Shown piece after piece: positions 1 through 7,212 of a DNA stretch of 25,916 bases. The stretch's first letter is position 1. The number at the start of each line of letters is the position of its first letter. Below the pieces are notes generated by a model, which saw nothing but the letters and a program-made list of their open reading frames with translations, was not told where the DNA came from and did no database searches. Source of the DNA: Bordetella parapertussis (GTDB taxonomy: Bacteria > Pseudomonadota > Gammaproteobacteria > Burkholderiales > Burkholderiaceae_B); assembly GCA_945868195.1 (NCBI GenBank), contig CAMBLP010000009.1, positions 1 through 25,916 on the forward strand, written 5' to 3'. The position numbers and the translations under genes were made by a program.

Positions 1-1507
1 CGTGCTGCGCGTGGACAACGGGATCGCCTTCGCGCAGTTCGGAAAGATCCCGTACCATCGCTTCGACATTACTGGCCCGCTCTTGATCGCGTTTGCCACG
101 TCTGGCTGTGCCACCGTGGCCAGGGTAGAGGTCGTTTTCAGTTAAAAACAACAGACCTTGAGCCGGTACGGCGAATCCTGTCGCGAGTGGCGCGACCGTA
201 ATGCCAAAGTGCGCATCTCCCTCAAGAAAAAGTGCGACTGACTCTGTTTGTGCATCGGGTGCAAGGCTATGTTCTGCCAGCATTTGCACAATGGTTTCAC
301 GTCGTCCATGGGAGTCCGTGCAAAGCACGATGCGTCTGACATGATCGCCGCTCTGGGCATCGCTTGAACGCGTTGAGCGCGTCAGCAGTTCGCGAAGTTT
401 GGCCAGAGGATCTTCGGCTCGCCTAGAAATGCCAATATCGGGTGCGGCGGCAAAATCAGGGTGTTGATGGTCTGCGGTAAGTGCGAGTCTGGGAAAGGCT
501 TTGAGATGCTCGAACAGTGTTTCATTTTGTAAAAACAGCGCCTCTGGGGGAAGAACCGGACGCTCGCGATCGCTTTTTAAAAAATTGTAACGCGTCGCCG
601 TGTCCTGGGTAAAACGCCGCATGGCATCGTCGATATCGCCCAGCGTCACAATGAGGGTTTCGGTTTTTAAATAATCAAAGAGCGTGGCGGTCTGTTCAAA
701 AAAGAGGGGTAGGTAGTACTCAACTCCAGCGAACGGGATGCCGTTGCCCATATCGCGATAAGGCAAGGCGCGCGAAGGGTCGCCTTCGAAAACCTCGCGA
801 AAAGTCGCCCTAAAATGATTGCGCGCGGCTTCGTCCATCGGAAATTCGCGACCAGGCAGAAGCTGAACTTCTCCGACGGGGTAGAGACTGCGTTGTGTGT
901 CGATATCAAAGGCTCGGATCGACTCAATCTCGTCGTCAAACAAATCAATGCGGTAGGGAACGACTGACCCCATTGGGAAGAGGTCGATCAGACTGCCCCG
1001 AACGCAAAATTCGCCGGGTGCAGTGACCTGGGAGACATGCGCATAGTTGGCGAGCGTTAATTGCTGACGCAGCGCGTTTTCGTCGAGCTTATCTTTTTGT
1101 TTAAAGGAAAACGTATAGGCTGCGAGAAAGCTTGGGGGTGCGAGGCGATACAGTGCGGTGGTGATAGGAACGGTCAGGACATCGACTTCGCCGAGCATCA
1201 AGGCGTGCAGCGTGCGCAGGCGTTCAGAAATTAAATCCTGGTGCGGGGAAAAGCTGTCATAAGGCAGTGTTTCCCAGTCTGGCAAGGGACGGACCCTGAG
1301 TGTTGGGGCAAAAATCGGGATTTCTTCGGCCAAACGCTGCGCCTCGAGCGGCTCGGCCGTCAGAATGACAAGTGTCCTGCCACTTGCGCGGGCAAGTTCG
1401 GTCAAGAGCCAGGCGTCGCCGGACCCGGCGGGCGTGGGTTGAGCAAAGCGCAAACCGGGTTTGAGCGAAGCGAGCAGGGTAGAAACAGAATGAGAAGCAG
1501 CCGACAT
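1..1507 (-). CDS. mfd: Transcription-repair coupling factor Mfd, N-terminal part (truncated by window edge)
   Basis: The frame is open from an ATG at 1507-1505 to the left edge, giving about 502 residues of a protein usually near 1150. Mfd displaces RNA polymerase stalled at DNA lesions and recruits UvrA for transcription-coupled repair. The visible part has the UvrB-like N-terminal module (GSGDAWLLTELARASGR, then LPDWETLPYDSFSPH near residue 65, and GEFCVRGSLIDLFP). It ends inside the RNA-polymerase-interacting domain with LREGDPVVH at the edge; the helicase motor would lie outside the window. The start gives MSAASHSV, and I see no clear Shine-Dalgarno sequence before it. The gene diverges from ispD across 106 bp. 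The N-terminal text and the start of the RID make this identification firm; only the exact start is uncertain. Confidence 0.93.
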   Translation of the reverse strand, partial: MSAASHSVSTLLASLKPGLRFAQPTPAGSGDAWLLTELARASGRTLVILTAEPLEAQRLAEEIPIFAPTLRVRPLPDWETLPYDSFSPHQDLISERLRTLHALMLGEVDVLTVPITTALYRLAPPSFLAAYTFSFKQKDKLDENALRQQLTLANYAHVSQVTAPGEFCVRGSLIDLFPMGSVVPYRIDLFDDEIESIRAFDIDTQRSLYPVGEVQLLPGREFPMDEAARNHFRATFREVFEGDPSRALPYRDMGNGIPFAGVEYYLPLFFEQTATLFDYLKTETLIVTLGDIDDAMRRFTQDTATRYNFLKSDRERPVLPPEALFLQNETLFEHLKAFPRLALTADHQHPDFAAAPDIGISRRAEDPLAKLRELLTRSTRSSDAQSGDHVRRIVLCTDSHGRRETIVQMLAEHSLAPDAQTESVALFLEGDAHFGITVAPLATGFAVPAQGLLFLTENDLYPGHGGTARRGKRDQERASNVEAMVRDLSELREGDPVVHAQH

Positions 1508-1530
1508 TGACAGTAAATCGCAGGAGTGAT

Positions 1531-1559
1531 CGCGCATGAAAAAGCGCAAGTAATGCGCG
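1531..1559. repeat. 7-bp inverted repeat in the mfd leader
   Basis: CGCGCAT (1531-1537) and ATGCGCG (1553-1559) form a perfect inverted repeat with a 15-nt spacer. On the minus strand this lies in the presumed 5' untranslated region of mfd, about 25 nt before its start codon, and could fold in the mRNA. No function is evident; chance is possible in GC-rich sequence. Confidence 0.35.
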
Positions 1560-1591
1560 ACGAGGTGGTGTTTATTACACCGACTAAACCA

Positions 1592-1607
1592 TTGATTATA
1601 AAATCAA
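1592..1607. promoter_or_regulatory. Overlapping divergent -10 elements of mfd and ispD within a dyad
   Basis: TTGATT (1592-1597) and AATCAA (1602-1607) form a 6-bp dyad around ATAA. On the minus strand it contains a perfect TATAAT (1600-1595), a good -10 for mfd with a leader of about 80 nt. On the plus strand it contains TATAAA/TAAAAT (1597-1604), 9 nt before the ispD ATG. No convincing -35 hexamer is seen for either direction. A short hairpin-like repeat, GGTGT/ACACC (1567-1581), lies next to it. The symmetry could be an operator or just reflect two AT-rich promoters back to back. Confidence 0.4.
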
Positions 1608-1613
1608 GCGCAT

Positions 1614-2342
1614 ATGATGCCTCCTAAGCCCCCTTTTGATGTTCCTTTTCGCATCGTCGCCATCGTTCCTGCGGCGGGTATTGGCGTGCGGGCACTCAGT
1701 GCCGATCAAGCACAAACACCCAAACAATACCGTCTGTTGGCCGGGCAAGCGATGCTTAGACACGCGGTTCACGCGTTGTTGGCGGACCCAAGGATTCAAG
1801 AAGTCCGGGTTGCCGTAGCGCCCGGCGATAACGAAGCCGAGACTGTCTTGACGGGTTTGCCAAGAACGCAATGTTCGCCTTGTGGCGGCGCCACGCGCGC
1901 GCAAACCGTTTTAAATGCGTTAAACGAGGCGCAACTGGCTCCTGAGGACTGGGTCTTGGTGCACGACGCTGCGCGCCCAGGCTTGCCTCTAGAGGCCTTG
2001 GCACGCCTGATTGATGCCTGCCTGGCGGACGGCGTCGGAGGATTGCTGGCGATGCCGACAGCCGATACACTCAAAATGGCACAGCCACAAACAGCGCTGG
2101 TTGCCCGTACAGTGCCCCGCGAAGGACTCTGGCAGGCCCAAACCCCGCAGATGTTTCGTGCGGGTTTACTGCTCCAAGCCCTCACACGTGCAATGAATAC
2201 GCCTGCGCAAGCGCATGCTCCAACAGATGAGGCTCAGGCCATGGAGGCACTGGGCTATGCACCGATTTTGGTGCGGGGATCAGGTCGAAACACCAAAATC
2301 ACCTGGCCCGAAGACTTTAAATGGGTGGAGTCGTGGCTATGA
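1614..2342 (+). CDS. ispD: 2-C-methyl-D-erythritol 4-phosphate cytidylyltransferase IspD
   Basis: IspD joins MEP to CTP, giving CDP-methylerythritol in the non-mevalonate isoprenoid pathway (cytosol). The 242-residue product shows the nucleotide-binding start [10 protein letters not shown], the PKQY motif with the conserved lysine, a [12 protein letters not shown] segment, [10 protein letters not shown], and [10 protein letters not shown]. Between the glycine-rich loop and PKQY it is four residues longer than the E. coli enzyme, a feature I recall from Bordetella. Two ATGs stand side by side (1614 and 1617); the first is used here. There is no Shine-Dalgarno sequence, while a -10-like box ends 9 nt upstream, so the message may be leaderless. 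The stop overlaps the ispF start as ATGA, so the two successive MEP-pathway genes (with ispE elsewhere) are probably translationally coupled. Confidence 0.96.
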   Translation: MMPPKPPFDVPFRIVAIVPAAGIGVRALSADQAQTPKQYRLLAGQAMLRHAVHALLADPRIQEVRVAVAPGDNEAETVLTGLPRTQCSPCGGATRAQTVLNALNEAQLAPEDWVLVHDAARPGLPLEALARLIDACLADGVGGLLAMPTADTLKMAQPQTALVARTVPREGLWQAQTPQMFRAGLLLQALTRAMNTPAQAHAPTDEAQAMEALGYAPILVRGSGRNTKITWPEDFKWVESWL

Positions 2343-2827
2343 GTGATTTTGCCTTGCGGATTGGTCAGGGTTTTGATGTGCATGCGCTGGTCGAGGGACG
2401 TCCCTTGATTCTGGGTGGCGTGACGATTGCGCACACGCATGGTTTGCTGGGGCACTCCGATGCGGATGCTTTATTGCATGCGATTACAGATGCCCTTCTC
2501 GGTGCGGCTGGGCTGGGCGATATCGGGCGTTTGTTTCCTGACACGGAGCCTCAATTTAAAGGCGCCGATAGTCGTGTGCTGTTGCGCGAAGCCTATAGGC
2601 GCGTACAAGCCTCTGGGTGGCAATTGGTCAATTTGGATACAACGATTCACGCCCAAGCGCCAAAAATCGGACCCCATTGCGCAGCCATGATTGCCAATAT
2701 CGCAAGCGATTTAGGTGTCTCGCCCACCGCGGTCAGCATCAAAGCAAAAACCAACGAAGGCCTCGGACACCTAGGCCGTCAAGAAGGTATTGCGGTGAAC
2801 GCTGTGGTTTTATTGCGCAAGCACTAA
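2339..2827 (+). CDS. ispF: 2-C-methyl-D-erythritol 2,4-cyclodiphosphate synthase IspF
   Basis: IspF cyclises CDP-ME 2-phosphate to MEcPP with loss of CMP, as a Zn-dependent homotrimer. The metal ligands are visible in GQGFDVHAL (Asp and His) and [11 protein letters not shown] (His), together with [16 protein letters not shown] and the C-terminal RQEGIA motif. I chose ATG 2339 (162 residues, start MSDFALRIG) instead of the in-frame ATG at 2321, because it makes the usual family length, sits in an ATGA overlap with ispD, and has GGTGGAG about 10 nt upstream. At its 3' end the TAA shares bases with the stop codon of the oppositely oriented risS. Confidence 0.96.
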   Translation: MSDFALRIGQGFDVHALVEGRPLILGGVTIAHTHGLLGHSDADALLHAITDALLGAAGLGDIGRLFPDTEPQFKGADSRVLLREAYRRVQASGWQLVNLDTTIHAQAPKIGPHCAAMIANIASDLGVSPTAVSIKAKTNEGLGHLGRQEGIAVNAVVLLRKH

Positions 2828-4263
2828 CCATCGATGTGCGCGGTAAAAATTTCAACTTGAGCGGTCAGTCCTCCGCCCATTCTTGCGTGAAAACTGAGTT
2901 CGCCCTCCATGTGTTGCAACAGGCGATCAACAATGGCAAGCCCCAGTCCTGTGCCTGAGGCGCCTGTACGCGCCATATTGCCTCTCCAAAACGGCTTGCG
3001 AACGCGTGCGATGTCGTGAACAGAAATGCCTGGTCCTCGATCCGAAATTTTGATTTTGAAGGAATGACTACCCCCTTCTAGGACGACGTCGAGCGCGGGA
3101 GGCTCGTCATCTTTAAGACCATAACGTCGCGCGTTTTCGATGAGGTTTGTCAAAATACGCCTTAAATCCGTGGCCGAGACGGACGCTTGGATACCCGCTT
3201 GGATCGCGGTCGTGAGCGTGCCACCAACGTGCTTTGTGAGGCATCGCTCTCGGTCAGTGAGCTCGGTCAGCAGAGTCGAAATATTGGTGGTGTGAGGAGA
3301 CTCAAGATTTGCGGGGCGTGCATAGTCCATCAGTTGAGCCAGCGAATGATCAATTTGCGCTAAATCCTGATCGATGGCGATCTTGCCCGCGTCATTCATG
3401 GCGCTTAATTCGACCTCCAAGCGCATGCGGGTTAAGGGCGTGCGCAGGTCATGGGAGATGCCGGCCAACATTAATGCCCGGTCGGCGTTGGTTTGGTGGA
3501 GTTCGCGCGCCATTCTATTGAAGCTGCTGTTGAGTGTTCGCAGTTCGCGTGCCCCGGTTTCGGGCAAAGCAGGTGGAGAGACCCCTTTTGAGAGAAGCTG
3601 TACCGAACGCGCTAGGCGCGAGAGTGGGCGATTGATATAGGACACGCCAATGGCTGCGCCGAGGAGAGATAACAAAAGCGCCGCCGCACCCCAGCTCAGC
3701 CACTCAATGCTGCCCGTCAGTCTGATTTCGTGACGCTCAAAAGAAAGCCAGTACTTATCATTATCGAGACGAAAACTGACCCAAAACCCCGGCACTTCAT
3801 TGACGGACCAGGCAAGAATTGTTTCTTCGCCAAGCTGCGCACGCACGAGCTTGGCGATGCGCTGCCAATATCTTCCTGCAGGAAGCGGTTCGATGACATC
3901 TAGAGCCCTGCGCGCGGCAACGTCCAGCCCTTCGCGTAGAGACAAGGTCCGCAAAAGTGTGAGACGCTCCGCTTCTGGCGTGTAAGCAAGCGTTGAGAGC
4001 GTCAGAGTGACCGAGGTCGCGATGCGCTGGCTCATCTGCGCCGCGCGCGGTCCCATTTCAAGACTGAAAAATATCAATACCCAGGCACCTAAGCTGGCAA
4101 GCATCAGCGTTGAAAGCAGTAAAAAACTGCGGGTAAAAAGATCGATTTGGGAAAGCGTATGCGTGAACCACAAGCAGCCTTGGCGTATGCCTAAAGTCCG
4201 ATGTTTCAAGGATTGCAAAAGCAACAGGCGAAGCTGTTGCCTAAAGGCGTTAATTTCGCCCAT
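2824..4263 (-). CDS. risS: Sensor histidine kinase, EnvZ/RisS-like
   Basis: This is the membrane kinase partner of the OmpR-type regulator just upstream. With the ATG at 4263 it has 479 residues. A first membrane segment lies near residues 44-68 ([20 protein letters not shown]), followed by a periplasmic sensor region of about 120 residues and a second segment near 189-209. Then come a HAMP linker, the phospho-accepting histidine in [12 protein letters not shown] (about His271), the N box [16 protein letters not shown] and GTGLGLAI of the ATPase domain. All catalytic boxes are intact. The frame is open upstream to 4452, inside risA, but the 4263 start overlaps risA by only 14 nt and is preferred. 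No good Shine-Dalgarno is seen, so coupling to risA is likely. In B. pertussis the risS copy is, as I recall, a pseudogene; here it is not. Confidence 0.88.
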   Translation of the reverse strand: MGEINAFRQQLRLLLLQSLKHRTLGIRQGCLWFTHTLSQIDLFTRSFLLLSTLMLASLGAWVLIFFSLEMGPRAAQMSQRIATSVTLTLSTLAYTPEAERLTLLRTLSLREGLDVAARRALDVIEPLPAGRYWQRIAKLVRAQLGEETILAWSVNEVPGFWVSFRLDNDKYWLSFERHEIRLTGSIEWLSWGAAALLLSLLGAAIGVSYINRPLSRLARSVQLLSKGVSPPALPETGARELRTLNSSFNRMARELHQTNADRALMLAGISHDLRTPLTRMRLEVELSAMNDAGKIAIDQDLAQIDHSLAQLMDYARPANLESPHTTNISTLLTELTDRERCLTKHVGGTLTTAIQAGIQASVSATDLRRILTNLIENARRYGLKDDEPPALDVVLEGGSHSFKIKISDRGPGISVHDIARVRKPFWRGNMARTGASGTGLGLAIVDRLLQHMEGELSFHARMGGGLTAQVEIFTAHIDG

Positions 4264-4984
4264 CCGGCACAAAGACATAGCCCATACCCCAGACAGTCTG
4301 AATAAAGGTAGGCTTTGCCGGATTGATTTCAATGAGTTTGCGTAGACGGGATATTTGGACGTCCAGACTTCGATCAAAGGCTTCGTATTCACGGCCGCGG
4401 GCGAGCTCCATGAGCTTGTCGCGAGAGAGGGGAATCTTGGGGTGGCGCGCAAAGACTTTTAAAACAGAAAATTCCCCCGTTGTAATGGGCACAATTTGTT
4501 GGTCGCGTGACAGGCAGCGCGTCGCCAAATTGAGGGAATAGGGGCCGAATGAAATGGTTTCATTGTCTTGCCCTGGTGCACCTGGGTGCTCGTCACTGTT
4601 GCGACGGCGTAGGACCGCGTTGATGCGCGCGAGAAGTTCGCGAGGATTGAACGGTTTAGACAAATAGTCGTCGGCCCCCATTTCGAGCCCAATGATGCGG
4701 TCGATCTCTTCGGCTCTAGCCGTGAGCATGATGATTGGGGTTTTATCCTGGGTGGCGCGCAAGCGACGGCATACGGACAGACCGTCCTCACCCGGTAACA
4801 TCAGGTCTAGAACGAGTAAATCAACGTACTCGCGCTGCCAGATTTTGTTCATCTCTCTGGCGTCTTCGGCTGTGAGTACATTAAAGCCTTGCTCAGTGAG
4901 ATATCTGCGTAACAAGTCTCTTAGTCTAGGGTCATCGTCAACAACAAGAATTTTTCGTATGCAATGGGTATTTAAAGTATTCAT
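4250..4984 (-). CDS. risA: OmpR-family response regulator RisA
   Basis: This 244-residue DNA-binding response regulator has a receiver domain with the acidic pair in VVDDDPRLRDLL, phospho-acceptor Asp60 in LLVLDLMLPGEDG, Thr88 in IIMLTA and Lys110 in YLSKPF. A winged-helix effector domain follows ([47 protein letters not shown]). It matches Bordetella RisA closely by recall, including Asp60. I chose the ATG at 4984 (MNTLNTHCIRKILVV) because the family starts a few residues before the receiver domain; the upstream frame to 5074 has no matching protein content. It probably controls membrane or stress genes together with RisS, but its targets cannot be read from this window. Confidence 0.92.
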   Translation of the reverse strand: MNTLNTHCIRKILVVDDDPRLRDLLRRYLTEQGFNVLTAEDAREMNKIWQREYVDLLVLDLMLPGEDGLSVCRRLRATQDKTPIIMLTARAEEIDRIIGLEMGADDYLSKPFNPRELLARINAVLRRRNSDEHPGAPGQDNETISFGPYSLNLATRCLSRDQQIVPITTGEFSVLKVFARHPKIPLSRDKLMELARGREYEAFDRSLDVQISRLRKLIEINPAKPTFIQTVWGMGYVFVPDGRN

Positions 4985-5131
4985 AGGCAAAAATGTAACC
5001 TTGGTCGCCGTTGGAAGGGCACGAATCTCACAAGGTTTTACAAAGGCTGACAGATGGTTAATATCGTGTAACAAAGTGTTTCAAGCAGGTGGCTTCACCG
5101 ACGTACGCCCGAGGTTCATTACAATCTCCTT
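4985..5131. promoter_or_regulatory. Divergent risA / tsaB intergenic region with candidate promoters
   Basis: This 147-bp region must drive risA-risS leftward and tsaB-rimI rightward. For risA a possible pair is TTGAAA (plus 5084-5079) and TATTAA (5063-5058), with a short 15-bp spacer. For tsaB, TACAAT (5120-5125) sits 6 nt before the ATG, with a poor TTCACC (5094-5099) 20 bp upstream. Both assignments are by eye and weak. Confidence 0.3.
5081..5119 (-). CDS. Possible 12-codon leader ORF upstream of risA
   Basis: On the minus strand TAAGGAGAT, close to the ideal Shine-Dalgarno sequence, is followed after a normal gap by ATG at 5119 and a short frame, MNLGRTSVKPPA, ending in TGA at 5081. It is in the same frame as risA, whose ATG lies 135 nt downstream of this ATG. 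No known leader peptide is recognised. It would matter only if risA-risS is transcribed from a promoter further upstream, inside tsaB. Confidence 0.25.
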   Translation of the reverse strand: MNLGRTSVKPPA

Positions 5132-6367
5132 ATGATACGAATTCTGGCATTTGAAACTTCAACCTCGACCGGTACCGTCGCGTTACTGTTGGAGCAAGGC
5201 TCAACCCTCTCAGTGACCCAGCGCACGATCGAGGGAACAACGGGGCACGCCTCGGCGATACTCCCGCTGGCGAACTCTATTTTAGCCGAGCACAATCTCA
5301 CACAAAAAGATGTGACTGCCGTTGCGTTTGGCCAAGGACCCGGAGCGTTTACCGGTGTGCGCGTCGCCTGCGGTGTGGCACAAGGCATCGCGCTGGCGCT
5401 CGATATTCCTTTGATTCAGGTGGGTGCGTTGCCGGCTGTTGCCGCGCAGGCTTTGCCCCGACACCCTGAAGCGCTGCTGTACGTGGCACTCGATGCGCGA
5501 ATGGACGAGGTTTACTTTGGTGTGTACGCGCGCTCAGTGACGGATGAGCTCATCGCGATTCAACCGCCTGTTTTGTTAGCGGGCGCGGACGTTCTATTGT
5601 TTATTTCCCAGCGTCAGCAATTTTGGCAAGAGCGTGTCCCCGATGTTCGGTCTGTGACGCTTGTCGGGGAGGGGTGGTCTGTGGTTGAGGCGTCTTTAAC
5701 GTCTTCTACATGGCCTGCAGCTTGGGTATTGGATAATCTGCAGGCGCGACCCGAGGCCCAGGCCGTCGCCACACTCGCTTTGCAGGCGCTCAAGGCAGGT
5801 TTAACGCTATCACCTGAGCAAGCGAGCCCTCTTTATTTGCGTGATAAGGTGGCTTTTACAAGCTTGGAGCGTGCCCGCGGAGAGGGGGGGAACCCACGCG
5901 CCAAGCCTCCAGGCACCGCAGCGCTGCTGCCCATGATGCGGTCGGACTTGCGTGAAGTCGTGGCCTTGGAAGCTGCCGTTCAGTCTTTTCCCTGGACCTT
6001 GAAAAACTTTGAAGATGCGCTCGACGCAGGTTATGAAGCTTGGGTGCTTCGCACCGAGGAGGGGCTGCAAGGTTTTTCCGTGACGATGGTGGCGCCCGAT
6101 GTCGCGCATTTGTTGGTGATCGCCGTGGCAAAGGACGTGCAACGGCGCGGTGTTGGCAGGCAGTTGCTCGCACATGTCACGCATTTGGCGCGTGCTGCGG
6201 GTACCGAAGGCATTGTCTTAGAAGTTCGACCGTCCAACCAGGCGGCACAGGCCTTTTATCTTGTTGAGGGTTTTGTCCAGATTGGTCTCAGGCGGGATTA
6301 TTATCCTGCAGCAAAGGGTCAGCGAGAAGACGCCCTGATTCTTAAAAAGAGTTTTGACAGCTTATGA
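5132..6367 (+). CDS. tsaB-rimI: TsaB-RimI in one reading frame: t6A complex subunit fused to ribosomal-protein alanine N-acetyltransferase
   Basis: The 411-residue frame holds two proteins that are usually separate. Residues 1 to about 243 are TsaB (start MIRILAFETSTSTGTVAL, motif GQGPGAFTGVRVACGVAQG, end PLYLRDKVAF), the partner of TsaD in making threonylcarbamoyladenosine in tRNA. Residues from about 268 to 411 are a GNAT acetyltransferase of the RimI type (LEAAVQSFPWTLKNFEDAL, acetyl-CoA loop VQRRGVGRQLL, LEVRPSNQAAQAFY, RRDYYPA). The linker (about 244-267) is coded over a run of seven G at 5884-5890. Losing one G would end TsaB at TGA 5934-5936, overlapping an ATG at 5933 that starts RimI (144 residues). 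The fusion may therefore be real, a base-count error, or a slippage site. There is no Shine-Dalgarno sequence before ATG 5132. The stop overlaps the next gene as ATGA. Confidence 0.85.
   Translation: MIRILAFETSTSTGTVALLLEQGSTLSVTQRTIEGTTGHASAILPLANSILAEHNLTQKDVTAVAFGQGPGAFTGVRVACGVAQGIALALDIPLIQVGALPAVAAQALPRHPEALLYVALDARMDEVYFGVYARSVTDELIAIQPPVLLAGADVLLFISQRQQFWQERVPDVRSVTLVGEGWSVVEASLTSSTWPAAWVLDNLQARPEAQAVATLALQALKAGLTLSPEQASPLYLRDKVAFTSLERARGEGGNPRAKPPGTAALLPMMRSDLREVVALEAAVQSFPWTLKNFEDALDAGYEAWVLRTEEGLQGFSVTMVAPDVAHLLVIAVAKDVQRRGVGRQLLAHVTHLARAAGTEGIVLEVRPSNQAAQAFYLVEGFVQIGLRRDYYPAAKGQREDALILKKSFDSL
5884..5890. repeat. G7 homopolymer tract in the TsaB-RimI linker
   Basis: Seven consecutive G lie between the codons for the TsaB and RimI domains. 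In the frame reached by skipping one base, the next stop is TGA at 5934-5936, which overlaps the ATG at 5933 as ATGA. That junction is the same kind used by many neighbouring gene pairs in this window. Confidence 0.9.
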
Positions 6368-7176
6368 CCGTATCTCAGCCAAGCGTACCCCAGTTTTCGG
6401 CCTTGCAGCTCGCTTGGTTGCAAGAGCTCGGCATCGAAAAGCCTTGGTTGCCCCACGAGCAGCCCGCGCCGAAAAACATCAATGTGCAGAGTGCAGTCGC
6501 GGCGGTTGTACCTCAGCCGAAACGCCCCGTGACGGCTGCGCCTTCTCGTATCGTCGCCCCCGTCATCAGACCTGTTTTAGAGACTCAGGTGGATACGCTT
6601 GCCTTGGCTGCCGCAGCGCATGATTTAGCGTCTTTGGCGGCAACGGTCCGTACCTGCGAAGCATGCGGGCTGTGCCGTGAACGTCAACAGGCGGTTCCTG
6701 GTGAGGGCGTCATGTCACCCGCCATTATGGTCATTGGAGAGGCACCGGGGGTTTTCGAAGACCGTGAGGGTCGGCCTTTTGTGGATCGCCCTGGGCTGAT
6801 GCTGGACAATATGCTTTCGGCAATTCAAAGCAGTCGGACGCATCAAGTGTTCGTCAGCAATATCGTCAAGTGTCGTCCGCCCGGAAATCGCAATCCCAAG
6901 GCCGAAGAGCTCGAGGCATGCAAGCCATATTTGTTGCGGCAGATTGAGCTTGTCCGCCCATTTAGTATTTTGGCTGTCGGTCGGGCGGCGCAGTCATTGC
7001 TAGAGTCGGAGGAGCCCCTTGCAAACCTGCGTCAAGTGACACACGGGTTGATGGTGGCTGGGCAAAAAATCCCTTTGATCGCCACCTATCATCCCTTTCA
7101 CCTGTTGAGCCACCCCGGCGACAAAGCTGCGGCCTGGCAGGACTTACAGCTTCTCAAGACCGTTTCGGGTCTTTAA
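6364..7176 (+). CDS. Uracil-DNA glycosylase, family 4 (iron-sulfur type)
   Basis: This enzyme removes uracil from DNA to start base-excision repair. The 270-residue product has an N-terminal extension of about 90 residues, rich in Pro and Ala, then the iron-sulfur ligands Cys98 and Cys101 (TCEACGLC) and Cys170 and Cys186 (VKCRPPGNRNPKAEELEAC). The catalytic-domain motifs are GEAPGVFEDREGRPF near 125-139 and the C-terminal TYHPFHLL. The stretch after the first motif reads FVDRPG where I expect FVGxAG, a small departure in a conserved loop. The start overlaps the tsaB-rimI stop as ATGA, so the two are probably co-translated. The family call is firm; the functional effect of the loop change is unknown. 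Confidence 0.92.
   Translation: MTVSQPSVPQFSALQLAWLQELGIEKPWLPHEQPAPKNINVQSAVAAVVPQPKRPVTAAPSRIVAPVIRPVLETQVDTLALAAAAHDLASLAATVRTCEACGLCRERQQAVPGEGVMSPAIMVIGEAPGVFEDREGRPFVDRPGLMLDNMLSAIQSSRTHQVFVSNIVKCRPPGNRNPKAEELEACKPYLLRQIELVRPFSILAVGRAAQSLLESEEPLANLRQVTHGLMVAGQKIPLIATYHPFHLLSHPGDKAAAWQDLQLLKTVSGL
7156..7173 (+). terminator. Weak stem-loop at the end of the uracil-DNA glycosylase gene
   Basis: AAGACC (7156-7161) and GGTCTT (7168-7173) form a 6-bp stem with a GTTTCG loop, directly before the TAA stop and a short T run. It overlaps the last codons, and no long U tract follows, so termination would be weak. The 36-bp gap to the convergent lplT stop has nothing else of note. Confidence 0.3.
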
Positions 7177-7212
7177 CTACGGGTTTACAAACGACTTAAC
7201 GTCCTCGAAGTG

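Noticed and set aside
1536..1550. Five-codon ORF MKKRK on the plus strand with AGGAG 9 nt upstream, before ispD
   Set aside because: The likely ispD transcription start lies downstream of it, and such a short frame is expected by chance.
4250..4452. N-terminal extension of RisS into risA
   Set aside because: The extra 63 residues are antifamily text lying fully within risA; the start at 4263 is sufficient.
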